A stretch of DNA of 49,305 nt. Origin: Lachnospiraceae bacterium (lineage in GTDB: Bacteria > Bacillota > Clostridia > Lachnospirales > Lachnospiraceae). Under the pieces are notes generated by a model that was not told the origin of the DNA, ran no database searches, and worked only from the letters and a program-made list of their open reading frames with translations. This document shows positions 14,671 to 24,399 of the stretch, in pieces. The translations under genes and the position numbers were made by a program. The stretch is from assembly GCA_024698705.1 (NCBI GenBank), contig JAILQX010000016.1, positions 1 through 49,305 on the forward strand, written 5' to 3'. Position 1 is the first letter of the stretch. Every line of letters starts with the position of its first letter.

Positions 14671-15261
14671 ATGGGCAAGATATTTTATATAATGGGGAAA
14701 AGTTCATCGGGTAAAGATACCGTATACAGACGTATCATGCAGATCGAAGGCGACAGATTGTCAAAAATAGTGATGTATACGACACGTCCCATCAGAGAAG
14801 GCGAAAAAGACGGCGTGCAGTATCATTTCACTGACAACAAGGGATTTGACAGGCTGCTTAAGGAAGGTAAGATCATTGAATACAGGATCTATGATACATT
14901 TTACGGGGAATGGAAATATTTTACCGTGGATGATGGAAATATCAACCTGGATAAAAAGAATTATCTGATCATAGGCACACCGGCTTCTTACAAAGCCACG
15001 AGGCAATACTTTGGAAATGACAAGGTTATGCCGATATTAATAGATGTAGACGATGGTGTAAGACTGCAGAGAGCCCTCAAAAGGGAGCTGAAGCAGGAAA
15101 CGCCCAAATATGAGGAAATGTGCCGCAGATTTCTTGCGGATGCCGAAGATTTCAGTGAAGAAAAACTGAAGGAATGCGGCATAACGGATAGATTCAATAA
15201 CGAAGATCTGGATACATGCTTAAATGAAGTAATCTATTATATCAGACAGAATCTGCAGTAA
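14671..15261 (+). CDS. guanylate kinase-like protein
   Basis: 196 aa. P-loop GKSSSGKD (9-16) and the GMP-binding signature YTTRPIREGEKDGVQYHF (about 37-54) place it in the guanylate kinase family (GMP + ATP to GDP + ADP). After that segment it departs from standard Gmk: the usual glycine/tyrosine turn is DTFYGEWKYF and the lid helix is unusual, so it may be a divergent paralog with a regulatory role. It sits between a cell-wall gene and yaaR rather than beside rpoZ/remA as canonical gmk does, which supports a second copy. Confidence 0.8.
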   Translation: MGKIFYIMGKSSSGKDTVYRRIMQIEGDRLSKIVMYTTRPIREGEKDGVQYHFTDNKGFDRLLKEGKIIEYRIYDTFYGEWKYFTVDDGNINLDKKNYLIIGTPASYKATRQYFGNDKVMPILIDVDDGVRLQRALKRELKQETPKYEEMCRRFLADAEDFSEEKLKECGITDRFNNEDLDTCLNEVIYYIRQNLQ

Positions 15262-15287
15262 TATAAGCCATTTGCAGGGAGAACAGA

Positions 15288-15728
15288 GTGGATATAAAGG
15301 TCAACCAGATGACACCTGTCAATCAGGTGGAACAGCATATCGAAAAGCCGGCGGAAGAGGGCGCGTTCAAGTTCACATTGGCGAGTCACATAGAGGAGGC
15401 CGGTCTGCAGGAGCGTCTCACGTCTATGATGAATGAGATAACCATGCAGGGAGATAAGCTTGCCAAAAAGCGCGATATCAGGGATATGAAGAGATACCGC
15501 GGACTTGTGAAGGACTTCATCAATGAGATAGTTACCCGCTCGCATGAATTTTCACGTGAAAATTTCCTGGACAGACGGGGAAGACACCGCGTATATGGTA
15601 TAATAAGACTGGTAGATGAAAATCTTGATGCACTGGCTCAGGAACTCATGAAGGAAGAGAAAGACAATCTTGCCATCCTCGGTAAGATCGATGAGATCAG
15701 GGGCCTTTTGCTGGATATATTTACGTAG
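15288..15728 (+). CDS. yaaR: YaaR family protein (DUF327)
   Basis: 146 aa, GTG start with GGGAG upstream. The C-terminal two thirds show the DUF327 pattern: [18 protein letters not shown], then [19 protein letters not shown] and a helical end. The function of the family is not established. Its place directly upstream of holB and ricT is the same as in Bacillus subtilis, which makes the assignment firm. The start of holB follows 10 nt after the stop. Confidence 0.88.
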   Translation: MDIKVNQMTPVNQVEQHIEKPAEEGAFKFTLASHIEEAGLQERLTSMMNEITMQGDKLAKKRDIRDMKRYRGLVKDFINEIVTRSHEFSRENFLDRRGRHRVYGIIRLVDENLDALAQELMKEEKDNLAILGKIDEIRGLLLDIFT

Positions 15729-15738
15729 GAGGGATGAT

Positions 15739-16737
15739 ATGCCGAAATTTTCAGATATTTACGGACAGAAAATGATAAAAGAGCATCTTCAGAATGCCCT
15801 TAAAACAGGTAATATTTCTCACGCGTATATAATCAACGGAGAAAGATTCAGCGGCAAGGAATACATTGCAAAGATATTTGCAATGGCGCTTCAATGCGAG
15901 AAAAAAGGAGTGGATCCGTGTAATGAATGCCATGCATGCAAGCAGGCATTGAGCGGAAACCAGCCCGACATAATCCACATAACACATGAGAAACCCAATA
16001 CGATATCGGTTGATGATATAAGGGAACAGGTCAATAAGGACATTGTAATCAAACCCTATGCCTGTGAGAAAAAGGTTTATATAATAAACGAAGCCGAGAA
16101 GATGAATACACAGGCGCAGAATGCATTGCTCAAGACGCTTGAGGAGCCGCCGGAGTATGCGGTCATCATCATTCTGACAACCAATGTGGATGCCCTGCTT
16201 CCCACAATACTCAGCAGATGTGTTGTTCTCAACATGAAGCCTGTTGATGACAACCTTGTCAAGGAATTCCTGATGAAGGAAGTACAGGTTCCGGATTACA
16301 AGGCAGAGGTATGTGCGGCATTTGCAAGAGGTAATATCGGTAAAGCCAAGATCCTGGCAAGCAGCGAGGAATTTGACAAGATCAAGATCGAGGCGATCGC
16401 TCTCTTAAAACACATCGATGAGATGGAGACCAACGAGATATCACAGGCTATCAAGCAGATGAATGAATATAAGCTGGAGATAAACGATTTTCTCGATATT
16501 CTGGCGATCTGGTACAGGGATGCTCTTATGTTCAAGGCAACAGCGGATGCCAATAACATGATCTTCAGGGATGAGATGAAATTCATCAAACAGACAGCAT
16601 CAAGGAGCACATATGAGGGTCTGGAGATCATACTTAAAGCCCTTGATAAAGCAAAAACAAGATTGTCGGCCAATGTCAGCTTTGAGCTGACCATGGAACT
16701 GCTTCTCCTGACTATCAAGGAGAATTCAAATTTATAG
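15739..16737 (+). CDS. holB: DNA polymerase III subunit delta'
   Basis: 332 aa from the ATG at 15739, with AGGAGGG 6-8 nt upstream. AAA+ clamp-loader fold: YGQKMIKEHLQNAL, a modified Walker A (GERFSGKEYIA), zinc-binding cysteines (CEKKGVDPCNECHACK), NEAEKMNTQAQNALLKTLEEPP and the SRC motif (LSRCVV). Delta' is the non-ATP-hydrolysing clamp-loader subunit that works with DnaX (encoded at 43487-45049 in this window) to load the beta clamp. Followed by ricT, as in Bacillus. Confidence 0.95.
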   Translation: MPKFSDIYGQKMIKEHLQNALKTGNISHAYIINGERFSGKEYIAKIFAMALQCEKKGVDPCNECHACKQALSGNQPDIIHITHEKPNTISVDDIREQVNKDIVIKPYACEKKVYIINEAEKMNTQAQNALLKTLEEPPEYAVIIILTTNVDALLPTILSRCVVLNMKPVDDNLVKEFLMKEVQVPDYKAEVCAAFARGNIGKAKILASSEEFDKIKIEAIALLKHIDEMETNEISQAIKQMNEYKLEINDFLDILAIWYRDALMFKATADANNMIFRDEMKFIKQTASRSTYEGLEIILKALDKAKTRLSANVSFELTMELLLLTIKENSNL

Positions 16738-16764
16738 GCAAAAGCCAAACAGTGAGGTTTATAG

Positions 16765-17670
16765 ATGAAAAAAGTAATAGGAGTAAGATTCAGGACAGCC
16801 GGAAAGATTTATTATTTTGATCCGCTGGATTTTAATATAAAGAAAGGGTGTCATGTGATCGTTGAAACCGCCAGAGGCGTCGAGTACGGAACTGTAGTCG
16901 GCGACATCAAGGAGGTGGAGGACGACAAGGTCGTTCAGCCGCTCAAGCCTGTTCTCAGGATAGCAAGCGAAAAGGACGATGAGCAGGAGAGAAAGAACAA
17001 GGACAAGGAAAAGGACGCATTTAAGATCTGCCTGGAAAAGATACATAAGCACGGATTGCAGATGAAGCTGATAGATGCGGAATATACCTTTGACAATAAC
17101 AAAGTGCTGTTTTATTTTACGGCAGACGGAAGAGTGGATTTCAGGGAGCTGGTCAAGGATCTTGCAAGCGTGTTCAAAACAAGGATCGAACTGCGTCAGA
17201 TCGGCGTAAGGGATGAGACCAAGATCCGCGGCGGTATCGGTATCTGCGGCAGACCGTTATGTTGCCATACTCATCAATCTGATTTTATACCCGTATCCAT
17301 CAAGATGGCAAAAGAGCAGAACTTAAGCCTTAATCCGACCAAGATATCCGGTGTGTGCGGAAGACTCATGTGCTGTCTGAAGCATGAAGAGGATACTTAT
17401 GAGGAGATAAACAGGAGACTGCCCAACGTAGGTGACTTTGTCACTACGCCCGATGGCTTAAAAGGCGAGGTACACAGCGTAAATGTTCTTCGCGAGCTCG
17501 TTAAGGTAATAGTCGAAGAAGGCGATGAGAAGGAGATTCACGAATACAAGGCCGGTGAACTTAGGTTCAAGAAACGTTTCAGAAAAGACAAGGTCCAGCT
17601 GACCAAAGAAGAGATGAAAGAACTTGAACTTCTTGAAAAACAGGACAAAACACAGGGTGTGGATGATTGA
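16765..17670 (+). CDS. ricT: PSP1-domain protein RicT (YaaT)
   Basis: 301 aa. PSP1 domain with the two conserved cysteine clusters CGRPLCC and CGRLMCC; in Bacillus the Ric (YmcA-YlbF-YaaT) complex carries [4Fe-4S] clusters and modulates RNase Y processing, competence and sporulation. The N-terminus VIGVRFRTAGKIYYFDP and the linker rich in Lys/Asp/Glu (about 70-88) are typical. Downstream of holB, as in Bacillus. The role in this organism is inferred from the family. Confidence 0.92.
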   Translation: MKKVIGVRFRTAGKIYYFDPLDFNIKKGCHVIVETARGVEYGTVVGDIKEVEDDKVVQPLKPVLRIASEKDDEQERKNKDKEKDAFKICLEKIHKHGLQMKLIDAEYTFDNNKVLFYFTADGRVDFRELVKDLASVFKTRIELRQIGVRDETKIRGGIGICGRPLCCHTHQSDFIPVSIKMAKEQNLSLNPTKISGVCGRLMCCLKHEEDTYEEINRRLPNVGDFVTTPDGLKGEVHSVNVLRELVKVIVEEGDEKEIHEYKAGELRFKKRFRKDKVQLTKEEMKELELLEKQDKTQGVDD

Positions 17671-17700
17671 TCATCCACACTTATTCAGTTTGGGAAATAT

Positions 17701-18447
17701 ATGGATACCGACAGGATAGTGCTTAAGGACAACGAAAGGATAGACGACCTTCAGAGGAACGGCTACGGGATCATACAGAATCCGGAGCGGTTCTGTTTTG
17801 GAATGGATGCAGTATTGCTTTCGGGGTTCGCGAGAGCAAAAAGCGGTGACAGAGTATTGGATCTCGGAACGGGAACAGGCATCATACCCATACTTATGGC
17901 AGCAAAGACCGATGCGGCGCATCTTACAGGGCTGGAGATACAGGAAGAAAGCGCCGATATGGCGGGAAGAAGTGTGATGTTGAACGGTCTGGAGGATAAG
18001 ATCGATATAGTGACGGGAGACATTAAAGAGGCGGTCGGACTGTTTGACAAGTCGAGCTTTGACGTGATAACATCCAATCCGCCGTATATGATCGACAGCC
18101 ACGGTCTGACAAATCCTCACAGTGAAAAGGCGATAGCCAGACATGAGATCATGTGTAATCTGGAGGATGTGATCAGTGCAGCTGCGGCTTTACTAAAACC
18201 GGGAGGCAATTTCTTTATGGTCCACAGACCTTTCAGACTTGCGGAAATACTGACCGGCTTAAGGGCACACAAGCTGGAGCCCAAACGTATGCGGCTGGTA
18301 TATCCGTTTATAGACAAGGAACCCAATATGGTACTCATAGAGGCCAACAGAGGCGGAAAAGCGGCGCTTACAGTGGAAAAGCCCCTTATCGTATACAAGG
18401 AACCCGGCAAATATACGGATGAAATATATGATACATACGGTTATTGA
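17701..18447 (+). CDS. tRNA1(Val) A37 N6-methyltransferase family (TrmN6/YabB)
   Basis: 248 aa. Class I SAM methyltransferase: motif I VLDLGTGTGIIPIL (about 53-66), acidic LEIQ for SAM ribose, and the catalytic NPPYM typical of N6-adenine methylation of RNA or DNA. The N-terminal DDLQRNGYGIIQNPERFCFGMDA is characteristic of the YabB/TrmN6 group. In Bacillus yabB follows yaaT and yabA; yabA is absent here. Substrate adenosine 37 of tRNA-Val is known for the E. coli homologue only. Confidence 0.88.
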   Translation: MDTDRIVLKDNERIDDLQRNGYGIIQNPERFCFGMDAVLLSGFARAKSGDRVLDLGTGTGIIPILMAAKTDAAHLTGLEIQEESADMAGRSVMLNGLEDKIDIVTGDIKEAVGLFDKSSFDVITSNPPYMIDSHGLTNPHSEKAIARHEIMCNLEDVISAAAALLKPGGNFFMVHRPFRLAEILTGLRAHKLEPKRMRLVYPFIDKEPNMVLIEANRGGKAALTVEKPLIVYKEPGKYTDEIYDTYGY

Positions 18448-18520
18448 TGGGATATCGGACGATATGGATCCGTATACAAATGACCGATCAGAAAATTAAA
18501 AGGATATGGAGGAGAAGAAC

Positions 18521-19423
18521 ATGGCAGAATCTATGAAGGATTACGAGAGAGAACTGGAGAATTCATTCAGGAGCATTGAGGAAGGTGATATGATAACCGG
18601 AACGATCATCGATGTGACGGAAGAAGAGATAACTCTGGATCTCAAATATTTTACACAGGGGATCATAAAGGCATCCGATATAAGTGCGGATCCTTCATTT
18701 TCCATACTGGACATGAGGATCGGAGATGAAATAACGGCGACTGTGGTAAATACCGATGACGGACACGGCAATATCCTGTTATCAAAGATCGCGGCTGATA
18801 ATGATCTGTCATGGGATATCCTGAAGGGGTACAAAGAGGATGAAAGCATTCATTCGGTAAAGATCACGGAGACCGTACCTGCGGGAGCGATCGCTTACCT
18901 CGAGGGCATAAGAGGATTCATACCGGCATCGGCTCTTGATGTATCTTATGTTGAAGATACTTCGGTTTACAAAGATAAAAGAGTGGATGTCAGGGTTACA
19001 GAGGTAAACCCCGATAAAGAAAAACTTATATTGTCCGTAAAGTCGGTCCTTAAAGACCGTCAAAGAGAAGAACAGAATCATAAGATAGCCATGATAATAC
19101 CCGGAACGATACTGGATGGCGTGGTTGAGAGTCTTCAGCAATACGGTGCATTTGTCAACATAGGGGACGGCCTGACCGGTCTCGTTCATATTTCCCAGAT
19201 ATGTGAAAAGAGGATCAAGCATCCGAAAGAGGTATTGAAAGAGGGACAGCAGGTAAAAGTAAAGGTCCTCAATACCAACGAAGGAAAGATATCACTCAGC
19301 ATAAAGGCCTGCGAAGAAAATGTTATCGTCGATGAAAAAGAAGAGCTTGATATCTCAAAATATACGGACAGCGAGTCTGTCGGAACAAGTCTGGGCAGCT
19401 TATTTGCCAATCTGAAACTGTAA
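18521..19423 (+). CDS. S1 RNA-binding domain protein (ribosomal protein S1 homologue)
   Basis: 300 aa from the ATG at 18521; GGAGGAG 6 nt upstream decides this over an in-frame ATG at 18506. Three S1 (OB-fold) repeats: about 20-90 (GDMITGTIIDVTEEEITLD), 100-175 (with GIRGFIPASAL), and 190-260 (GTILDGVVESLQQYGAFVNI, GLTGLVHISQI). The third is the most canonical. Low-GC Gram-positive bacteria often have such short S1 proteins in place of six-repeat RpsA, binding mRNA at the ribosome or in RNA turnover. It replaces yazA/yabA in the otherwise Bacillus-like gene order. The C-terminal 35 residues are acidic. Confidence 0.88.
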   Translation: MAESMKDYERELENSFRSIEEGDMITGTIIDVTEEEITLDLKYFTQGIIKASDISADPSFSILDMRIGDEITATVVNTDDGHGNILLSKIAADNDLSWDILKGYKEDESIHSVKITETVPAGAIAYLEGIRGFIPASALDVSYVEDTSVYKDKRVDVRVTEVNPDKEKLILSVKSVLKDRQREEQNHKIAMIIPGTILDGVVESLQQYGAFVNIGDGLTGLVHISQICEKRIKHPKEVLKEGQQVKVKVLNTNEGKISLSIKACEENVIVDEKEELDISKYTDSESVGTSLGSLFANLKL

Positions 19424-19449
19424 AAAGAATATAAGAAAAAGGACGGGGC

Positions 19450-20298
19450 TTATGTCAGAAGTGAGTTATATATATCACGTTTGGATACGCCCCTGTCTTT
19501 TGCAACCAGCTTCATGGCTTCTTTGCGGTCTATGCCCCGATCTTCGTAAAGAGCCATATGTTCTTCTATGGACATATTTTCAAAGCTTTTTCGCATCTCC
19601 GCATCTTTTTCCTCAAATGATCTGCCTTCTATAACAAGAACATATTCACCGCGGGGTTCGTTGGTCTCATAGTATCTGATGGCAGAATCTATGGTCGTGT
19701 GGTCAACTTCTTCAAACTTTTTGGTCAGTTCCCTGCACAGAGCAATCTTCCGGTCGCCCAGAGCGGTGGACAGATCGGTCAGTGTTCCCTTAAGATGATG
19801 GGGTGCCTCATACAATATGATGGTCCTGCTTTCTTCGGACAGTTCCTCCAATATGCGGCGGCGTTCCTTTTTGTCAGCCTTTTCGGAAGGAAGAAAACTC
19901 TCAAAGCAGAAGCGTCTTGTCGGCAAGCCGGACAGGGTAAGGGCAACTATAAGTGCCGCCGGACCCGGAAGGGAAGTGACGGTTATCCCTTCTTTGATAC
20001 ACATCTGTACCACTGCTTCGCCCGGATCGGATATGGCAGGAGTTCCCGCATCCGTGATAAGTGCGATGTTCAGACCCTCTTTAAGCTTGGCGATAAGAGT
20101 ATGACCTTTATCTATCTTATTGTATTCGTGATAACTGGTCATGGGAGTCTCAATACCGAAATGATTGAGGAGCTTTATGCTGTTGCGAGTATCCTCGGCG
20201 GCAATAAGATCCGCCTCTTTAAGCGTTTCTACGATCCTCGGAGACATATCACCGAGATTTCCTATGGGTGTTGCACACAAATACAATATACCGGACAT
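19450..20298 (-). CDS. rsmI: 16S rRNA (cytidine1402-2'-O)-methyltransferase
   Basis: 282 aa from the ATG at 20298, preceded by GGGAGGGG. It has the tetrapyrrole methylase fold with the RsmI signatures LYLCATPIGNLGD, AAEDTRNS, TDAGTPAISDPG and LPGPAALIVAL, and the end FYNSLL-like (RDIYNSLLT). It methylates the ribose of C1402 in the 16S decoding centre. It is convergent with the S1 gene (26 bp apart), whereas in Bacillus the neighbouring genes run in the same direction. Confidence 0.95.
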   Translation of the reverse strand: MSGILYLCATPIGNLGDMSPRIVETLKEADLIAAEDTRNSIKLLNHFGIETPMTSYHEYNKIDKGHTLIAKLKEGLNIALITDAGTPAISDPGEAVVQMCIKEGITVTSLPGPAALIVALTLSGLPTRRFCFESFLPSEKADKKERRRILEELSEESRTIILYEAPHHLKGTLTDLSTALGDRKIALCRELTKKFEEVDHTTIDSAIRYYETNEPRGEYVLVIEGRSFEEKDAEMRKSFENMSIEEHMALYEDRGIDRKEAMKLVAKDRGVSKRDIYNSLLT

Positions 20299-20421
20299 AA
20301 GCCCCTCCCTGATAATGTAACTGAATACAATTTTAACCTTATCACGATATGTTTTCAAGCGTATAGAAAGATGGCGAAACTCAGAAAAATGTCACATTTT
20401 AGTGAATTTCTGCGGCTTATA

Positions 20422-20430
20422 TGATATAAT
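20422..20430 (+). promoter_or_regulatory. extended -10 promoter of pncB
   Basis: TGATATAAT, an extended -10 element without a clear -35, about 66 nt upstream of the pncB start and divergent from rsmI. Confidence 0.5.
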
Positions 20431-20496
20431 ATGTCGCGATTTACTATTGCGGAACATAACGCAGGGCATGGGGAAAAAAGAAAAGGAGATCATATC

Positions 20497-21720
20497 ATGG
20501 AACCTATTATTGTCAGTTTGCTGGAAACAGATGCTTATAAATTTTCGATGGGTCAGGCAATCTACCATCAGTTTTCGGAATATAAGACTACATGGTCTTT
20601 CAAATGCCGTAATGAGGATGTGCATTTTACGGATGAGATGATAGAGGAGATCAAGAGACAGATCAAGCTTTACTGCAACTTAAGATTCAATGAGGAGGAG
20701 CTTGAGTATCTCCATAACATCAAATGGATAAGAGGTTCATATTGTGATTTCTTAAGACTCTGGAAGCCCAGATATGAGGATTTCACGTTCGGTACGGATG
20801 CACCCTGCGGACTTACCATAGAGACAAGAGGTACATGGCTCAATACATCCATGTATGAGATACCCACATTGGCTATCGTCAATGAGGTTTATTTCAGGAT
20901 GGCTCATGATTATGATACATTATTTGAGAGTTTCAAGAGAAGACTCAATGACAAGGTGGCAAAACTCAAGACAGAGGAATATGAACTCGGGGCATTTTCT
21001 GAATTCGGTATGAGAAGAAGACTGTCCGGGGAGGCCCAGGAACTTGCCGTAAAGACGCTCAGTGAGAACACATATCCCACCTCAAAATTTGTCGGAACAT
21101 CCAATGTTTATCTTGCCAAGAAATACGGAATAACACCGGTCGGTACCATGGCTCATGAGTGGATCATGTGTGTAGGTCAGGGCAATCATAAGCATAATCC
21201 GGCATTTTCAAACTGGTATGCACTTGATGCATGGGTTAAGGAATACGGAGTGCTCAACGGAACTGCTCTTACGGATGCCATTACGACCAAGTGCTTCCTT
21301 GAGGATTTTCAGCTGACATATGCAACACTTTTCAGCGGTGTAAGACATGACAGCGGCGATCCGTTTGCATGGGGCGATATGATGATAGAGCATTATAAGG
21401 ATCTGGGGATAGATCCGCTTACAAAGACATTATTGTTCAGCGATAGCCTTAATTTTGAGAAGGCTACCAATATACTGAAATATTTCAAGGGACGTGCAAA
21501 GGTTGCATTCGGTATCGGAACATATATAGCAAATGATACCGATGTTGAGGCTCTTAACATAGTCATGAAGACAACAGCCTGCAACGGTATGGATGTTGCC
21601 AAGATAAGTGATGTAGAAGGCAAGGGAATGTGCAAGAGCCCCGAGTACGAGCATTATCTCATGAGATGTATCAAGTGGAGAATGGAACATGAAACGGGCA
21701 ATAACTCGCTTCGTGTGTAA
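20497..21720 (+). CDS. pncB: nicotinate phosphoribosyltransferase
   Basis: 407 aa from the ATG at 20497 (AAGGAG about 9 nt upstream). PncB-type sequence: LLETDAYKFSMGQAIYH at the start, FGMRRRLSGEAQ, GTMAHEWIMCVGQ, and FSGVRHDSGDPFAWGD for phosphoribosyl binding. It makes nicotinate mononucleotide from nicotinate and PRPP in NAD salvage. No NAD repressor site was recognised upstream. Confidence 0.95.
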   Translation: MEPIIVSLLETDAYKFSMGQAIYHQFSEYKTTWSFKCRNEDVHFTDEMIEEIKRQIKLYCNLRFNEEELEYLHNIKWIRGSYCDFLRLWKPRYEDFTFGTDAPCGLTIETRGTWLNTSMYEIPTLAIVNEVYFRMAHDYDTLFESFKRRLNDKVAKLKTEEYELGAFSEFGMRRRLSGEAQELAVKTLSENTYPTSKFVGTSNVYLAKKYGITPVGTMAHEWIMCVGQGNHKHNPAFSNWYALDAWVKEYGVLNGTALTDAITTKCFLEDFQLTYATLFSGVRHDSGDPFAWGDMMIEHYKDLGIDPLTKTLLFSDSLNFEKATNILKYFKGRAKVAFGIGTYIANDTDVEALNIVMKTTACNGMDVAKISDVEGKGMCKSPEYEHYLMRCIKWRMEHETGNNSLRV

Positions 21721-21747
21721 TAAGACGGAAAGAATTACAGTTACAAT

Positions 21748-23637
21748 ATGAAGGTCAATAAAAAGCGTAAAAAACCGGGTATAAGGTTAAAGACAAAGCC
21801 CGACAAAAAGAACGGCAAGAAATATCTGATCGCGGGCTTGGCGGCAGTTGTCATCATAACAGCGGTTGCCGCGATATTTATATTTCGAAAACCCGGCAAA
21901 GATGCAGAGTTTCTTTTTCCTGATGTAGAGGATTTCGTGGAATCGGGTGAGGAAGAGACGACAGCCGAAGACGATTCATTTGCCCTTTCCGAGGAGGAAG
22001 CGGCAAAAGCCAGGGAAAGGATAGCCTCGGCAGACGGGCTGGAGACCGCATGGGAGAGCACTTGGCTTAAGAAGATAGATATTTCCGGAGATACCTGTGA
22101 TTATCTGACAATAGAAGATTGTGTCATCTCGGATGAAGACCATTCAAAAGTGAAGGTGAGAGGGATACTTGAAGGCATACCGGATGCGGATACGGAGGAA
22201 TTGTATCTGTTCGCATTGAACACCTATGAGACCAGCATAGCGGAAGGGGCCGAACCCATAGATACCTTCAGGATCGAAAAGACGGATCCCGAATTTGAAC
22301 TCTATGCAAACCTCAACCATAAGCAGGCAGGGACCAGACTTTTCAAGAAATTTGTGGTCGCAGCCAAGAGAAACGGCAGATATCAGATCCTGGGAAAGAG
22401 CAGATATATCACAAACCCGGAACAGATTGCCAAGGTAAATGCCTACAAAAGGGCATCTTCAGTCAAGGGTCTGATCGTTGATCCGATAAGACTCAGAGGA
22501 AGTGAGTTGGATGATCTGGGAGTAAAGCAGGGAGCATACAACATACCGCTCGGCTATATCATGGGCGGTACGACTTCGGGACTCAGATCGACCATTTATT
22601 ATGATTACGGTGGAAAGACATATGCCTTTAACGGTCAGGCGATCTCGGAATTCGACATAGTTTTTGAGACACTTTCAGCCAAAGGGATACAGGTCACGGC
22701 AGTCATACTCAATAACCGTAACGGAGCATACCCGGAGCTGATCCATCCCAATGCCAGAGGCGGAGCCACGGCTTCATGGTACTATATGTTCAACGGAGCG
22801 GATGCGGACGGTGTCAATGCGATGGCCGCGGCAGCTTCATTTCTTGCGGAAAGATATTCCGGAGCACACGGCACGATATCCAACTGGATCATCGCCAATG
22901 AGATCAATGCAACAAAAGAGTGGAATCATTATGCCGCAACTGATGTATACGATTATACCAAGGAGTATTCACAGGGATTCAGGGTCTTCTACAATGCGAT
23001 CAAGAGTGTCAACGGCAGCGCTAAGGTCTACATGCCGCTTGACCAGACCTGGAACAGAAACCTGAATAACGGTGATTATGACGGAAGAGACGTACTTGAT
23101 CATTTTAATTCGCTGATAAGCGAAAAAGGCAATATAGACTGGGATCTTGCATATCACGCTTATCCGGTGCCATTGACAAATGCGGCATTCTGGAATACGG
23201 GATCTAAATTCAGCAAATATACGACTCAAAGTGCCGATACGCCTATGGTATCTATGTCCAACGTCAATATAGTGACGGATTATATCTGCAGGGATGCATT
23301 TTTAAAGCCTGACGGAACGCCGAGAGACGTATTTATCAGTGAAGTCGGATTCACATCGACTTCGGGTGAAGGAGTACAGGCGGCTGCCATTGCCTATGCA
23401 TACTACATAGCGGACAGGAACCCGCGCATCAACGGACTCATCATAAATCATGAAACGGATGATGCACTTCAGCTGAGTCAGGGACTTGCCGTGGGACTTA
23501 CGCATGCGAACGGTGCCCACAAACAGGCTTATAATGTATACAAGCATCTGGATATGGCGGATTCCGAAGAGGTTACAAAGTTTGCACTGGACATCATAGG
23601 TGCGGACAGCTGGTCAAGCATAGTAAGATACTGGTAA
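21748..23637 (+). CDS. membrane-anchored DUF5722 glycosidase-like protein
   Basis: 629 aa. Basic start, one membrane helix (about 28-50), then an acidic linker, so the bulk is extracellular. Residues about 90-225 form a beta-rich domain, and residues about 235-625 resemble DUF5722, a TIM-barrel domain of glycoside-hydrolase type. WIIANEINATKEWN (Glu385, preceded by Asn) and FISEVGFTS (Glu532) are in the places of acid/base and nucleophile of clan GH-A retaining enzymes. Substrate unknown. No strong Shine-Dalgarno near the ATG. It ends 61 bp before the amino-acid transporter, with no sign of functional linkage. Confidence 0.78.
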   Translation: MKVNKKRKKPGIRLKTKPDKKNGKKYLIAGLAAVVIITAVAAIFIFRKPGKDAEFLFPDVEDFVESGEEETTAEDDSFALSEEEAAKARERIASADGLETAWESTWLKKIDISGDTCDYLTIEDCVISDEDHSKVKVRGILEGIPDADTEELYLFALNTYETSIAEGAEPIDTFRIEKTDPEFELYANLNHKQAGTRLFKKFVVAAKRNGRYQILGKSRYITNPEQIAKVNAYKRASSVKGLIVDPIRLRGSELDDLGVKQGAYNIPLGYIMGGTTSGLRSTIYYDYGGKTYAFNGQAISEFDIVFETLSAKGIQVTAVILNNRNGAYPELIHPNARGGATASWYYMFNGADADGVNAMAAAASFLAERYSGAHGTISNWIIANEINATKEWNHYAATDVYDYTKEYSQGFRVFYNAIKSVNGSAKVYMPLDQTWNRNLNNGDYDGRDVLDHFNSLISEKGNIDWDLAYHAYPVPLTNAAFWNTGSKFSKYTTQSADTPMVSMSNVNIVTDYICRDAFLKPDGTPRDVFISEVGFTSTSGEGVQAAAIAYAYYIADRNPRINGLIINHETDDALQLSQGLAVGLTHANGAHKQAYNVYKHLDMADSEEVTKFALDIIGADSWSSIVRYW

Positions 23638-23698
23638 AACAGGTATTTCATAAAGAAACATAGTGTAATAAGCATTTTCAGGAAAGCAGGGGTTAAAG

Positions 23699-24388
23699 AT
23701 GTCAGCTTGGTTTACGGATTTGGCCGAGACATTTAAAAGGTGTTTTATAGTTGAAGACAGGTATATGCTGCTCGTCAACGGTATCGGGGTGACCATAAAG
23801 GTGTCGATACTGGCAGCCATACTGGGTATAATCATCGGATTTTTTATAGCGATATGCAACCTTTCCAAGAAAAAACCGTTAAATATCCTTGGTAAGGTTT
23901 ATACGGATGTGATCAGGGGAACGCCCTCGGTCACACAGTTAATGATCATATATTTTGTCATATTTGCCACGGTACGCTGGTCGAAGTGGATCATAGCGGC
24001 GATAGCCTTCGGTATCAATTCGGGAGCGTATGTATCCGAGATCATAAGAGCGGGTATACTCTCGATCGACAGAGGACAGACCGAAGCGGGACGTTCGCTG
24101 GGTCTTGATGCAAAGCAGACAATGATGAAGATCGTGGTTCCCCAGGCGGTCAAGAATATATTTCCCGCACTGTGCAATGAATTCATCACACTTGTCAAGG
24201 AAACCGCTATCGTCGGTTATGTTGGATTGGTAGATATCCAGAAGGCAGGCGATTTTATAAAGAGTAACACCTATGAAGCATTTATGCCCCTTATAGGCAC
24301 GGCGATCATCTATTTTGTACTTATCAAGATACTTACGGTCGTATTTGCAAAATATGAGGAGCACCTCAGAAAATCCGAGATAAGATAG
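23699..24388 (+). CDS. polar amino-acid ABC transporter permease
   Basis: 229 aa with about five membrane helices and the HisM/GlnP-family inner-membrane signature: [30 protein letters not shown], and the EAA loop [22 protein letters not shown] contacting the ATPase. Works as a dimer with the ATPase 11 nt downstream and the lipoprotein at 25296. CAGGGG 8 nt before the ATG. Confidence 0.95.
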   Translation: MSAWFTDLAETFKRCFIVEDRYMLLVNGIGVTIKVSILAAILGIIIGFFIAICNLSKKKPLNILGKVYTDVIRGTPSVTQLMIIYFVIFATVRWSKWIIAAIAFGINSGAYVSEIIRAGILSIDRGQTEAGRSLGLDAKQTMMKIVVPQAVKNIFPALCNEFITLVKETAIVGYVGLVDIQKAGDFIKSNTYEAFMPLIGTAIIYFVLIKILTVVFAKYEEHLRKSEIR

Positions 24389-24399
24389 GGGGAAATGTG

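Noticed and set aside
14671-15261. Assignment as the essential gmk
   Set aside because: The GMP-binding segment fits, but the lid and later motifs diverge and the gene is not in the usual gmk neighbourhood, so only 'guanylate kinase-like' is supported.
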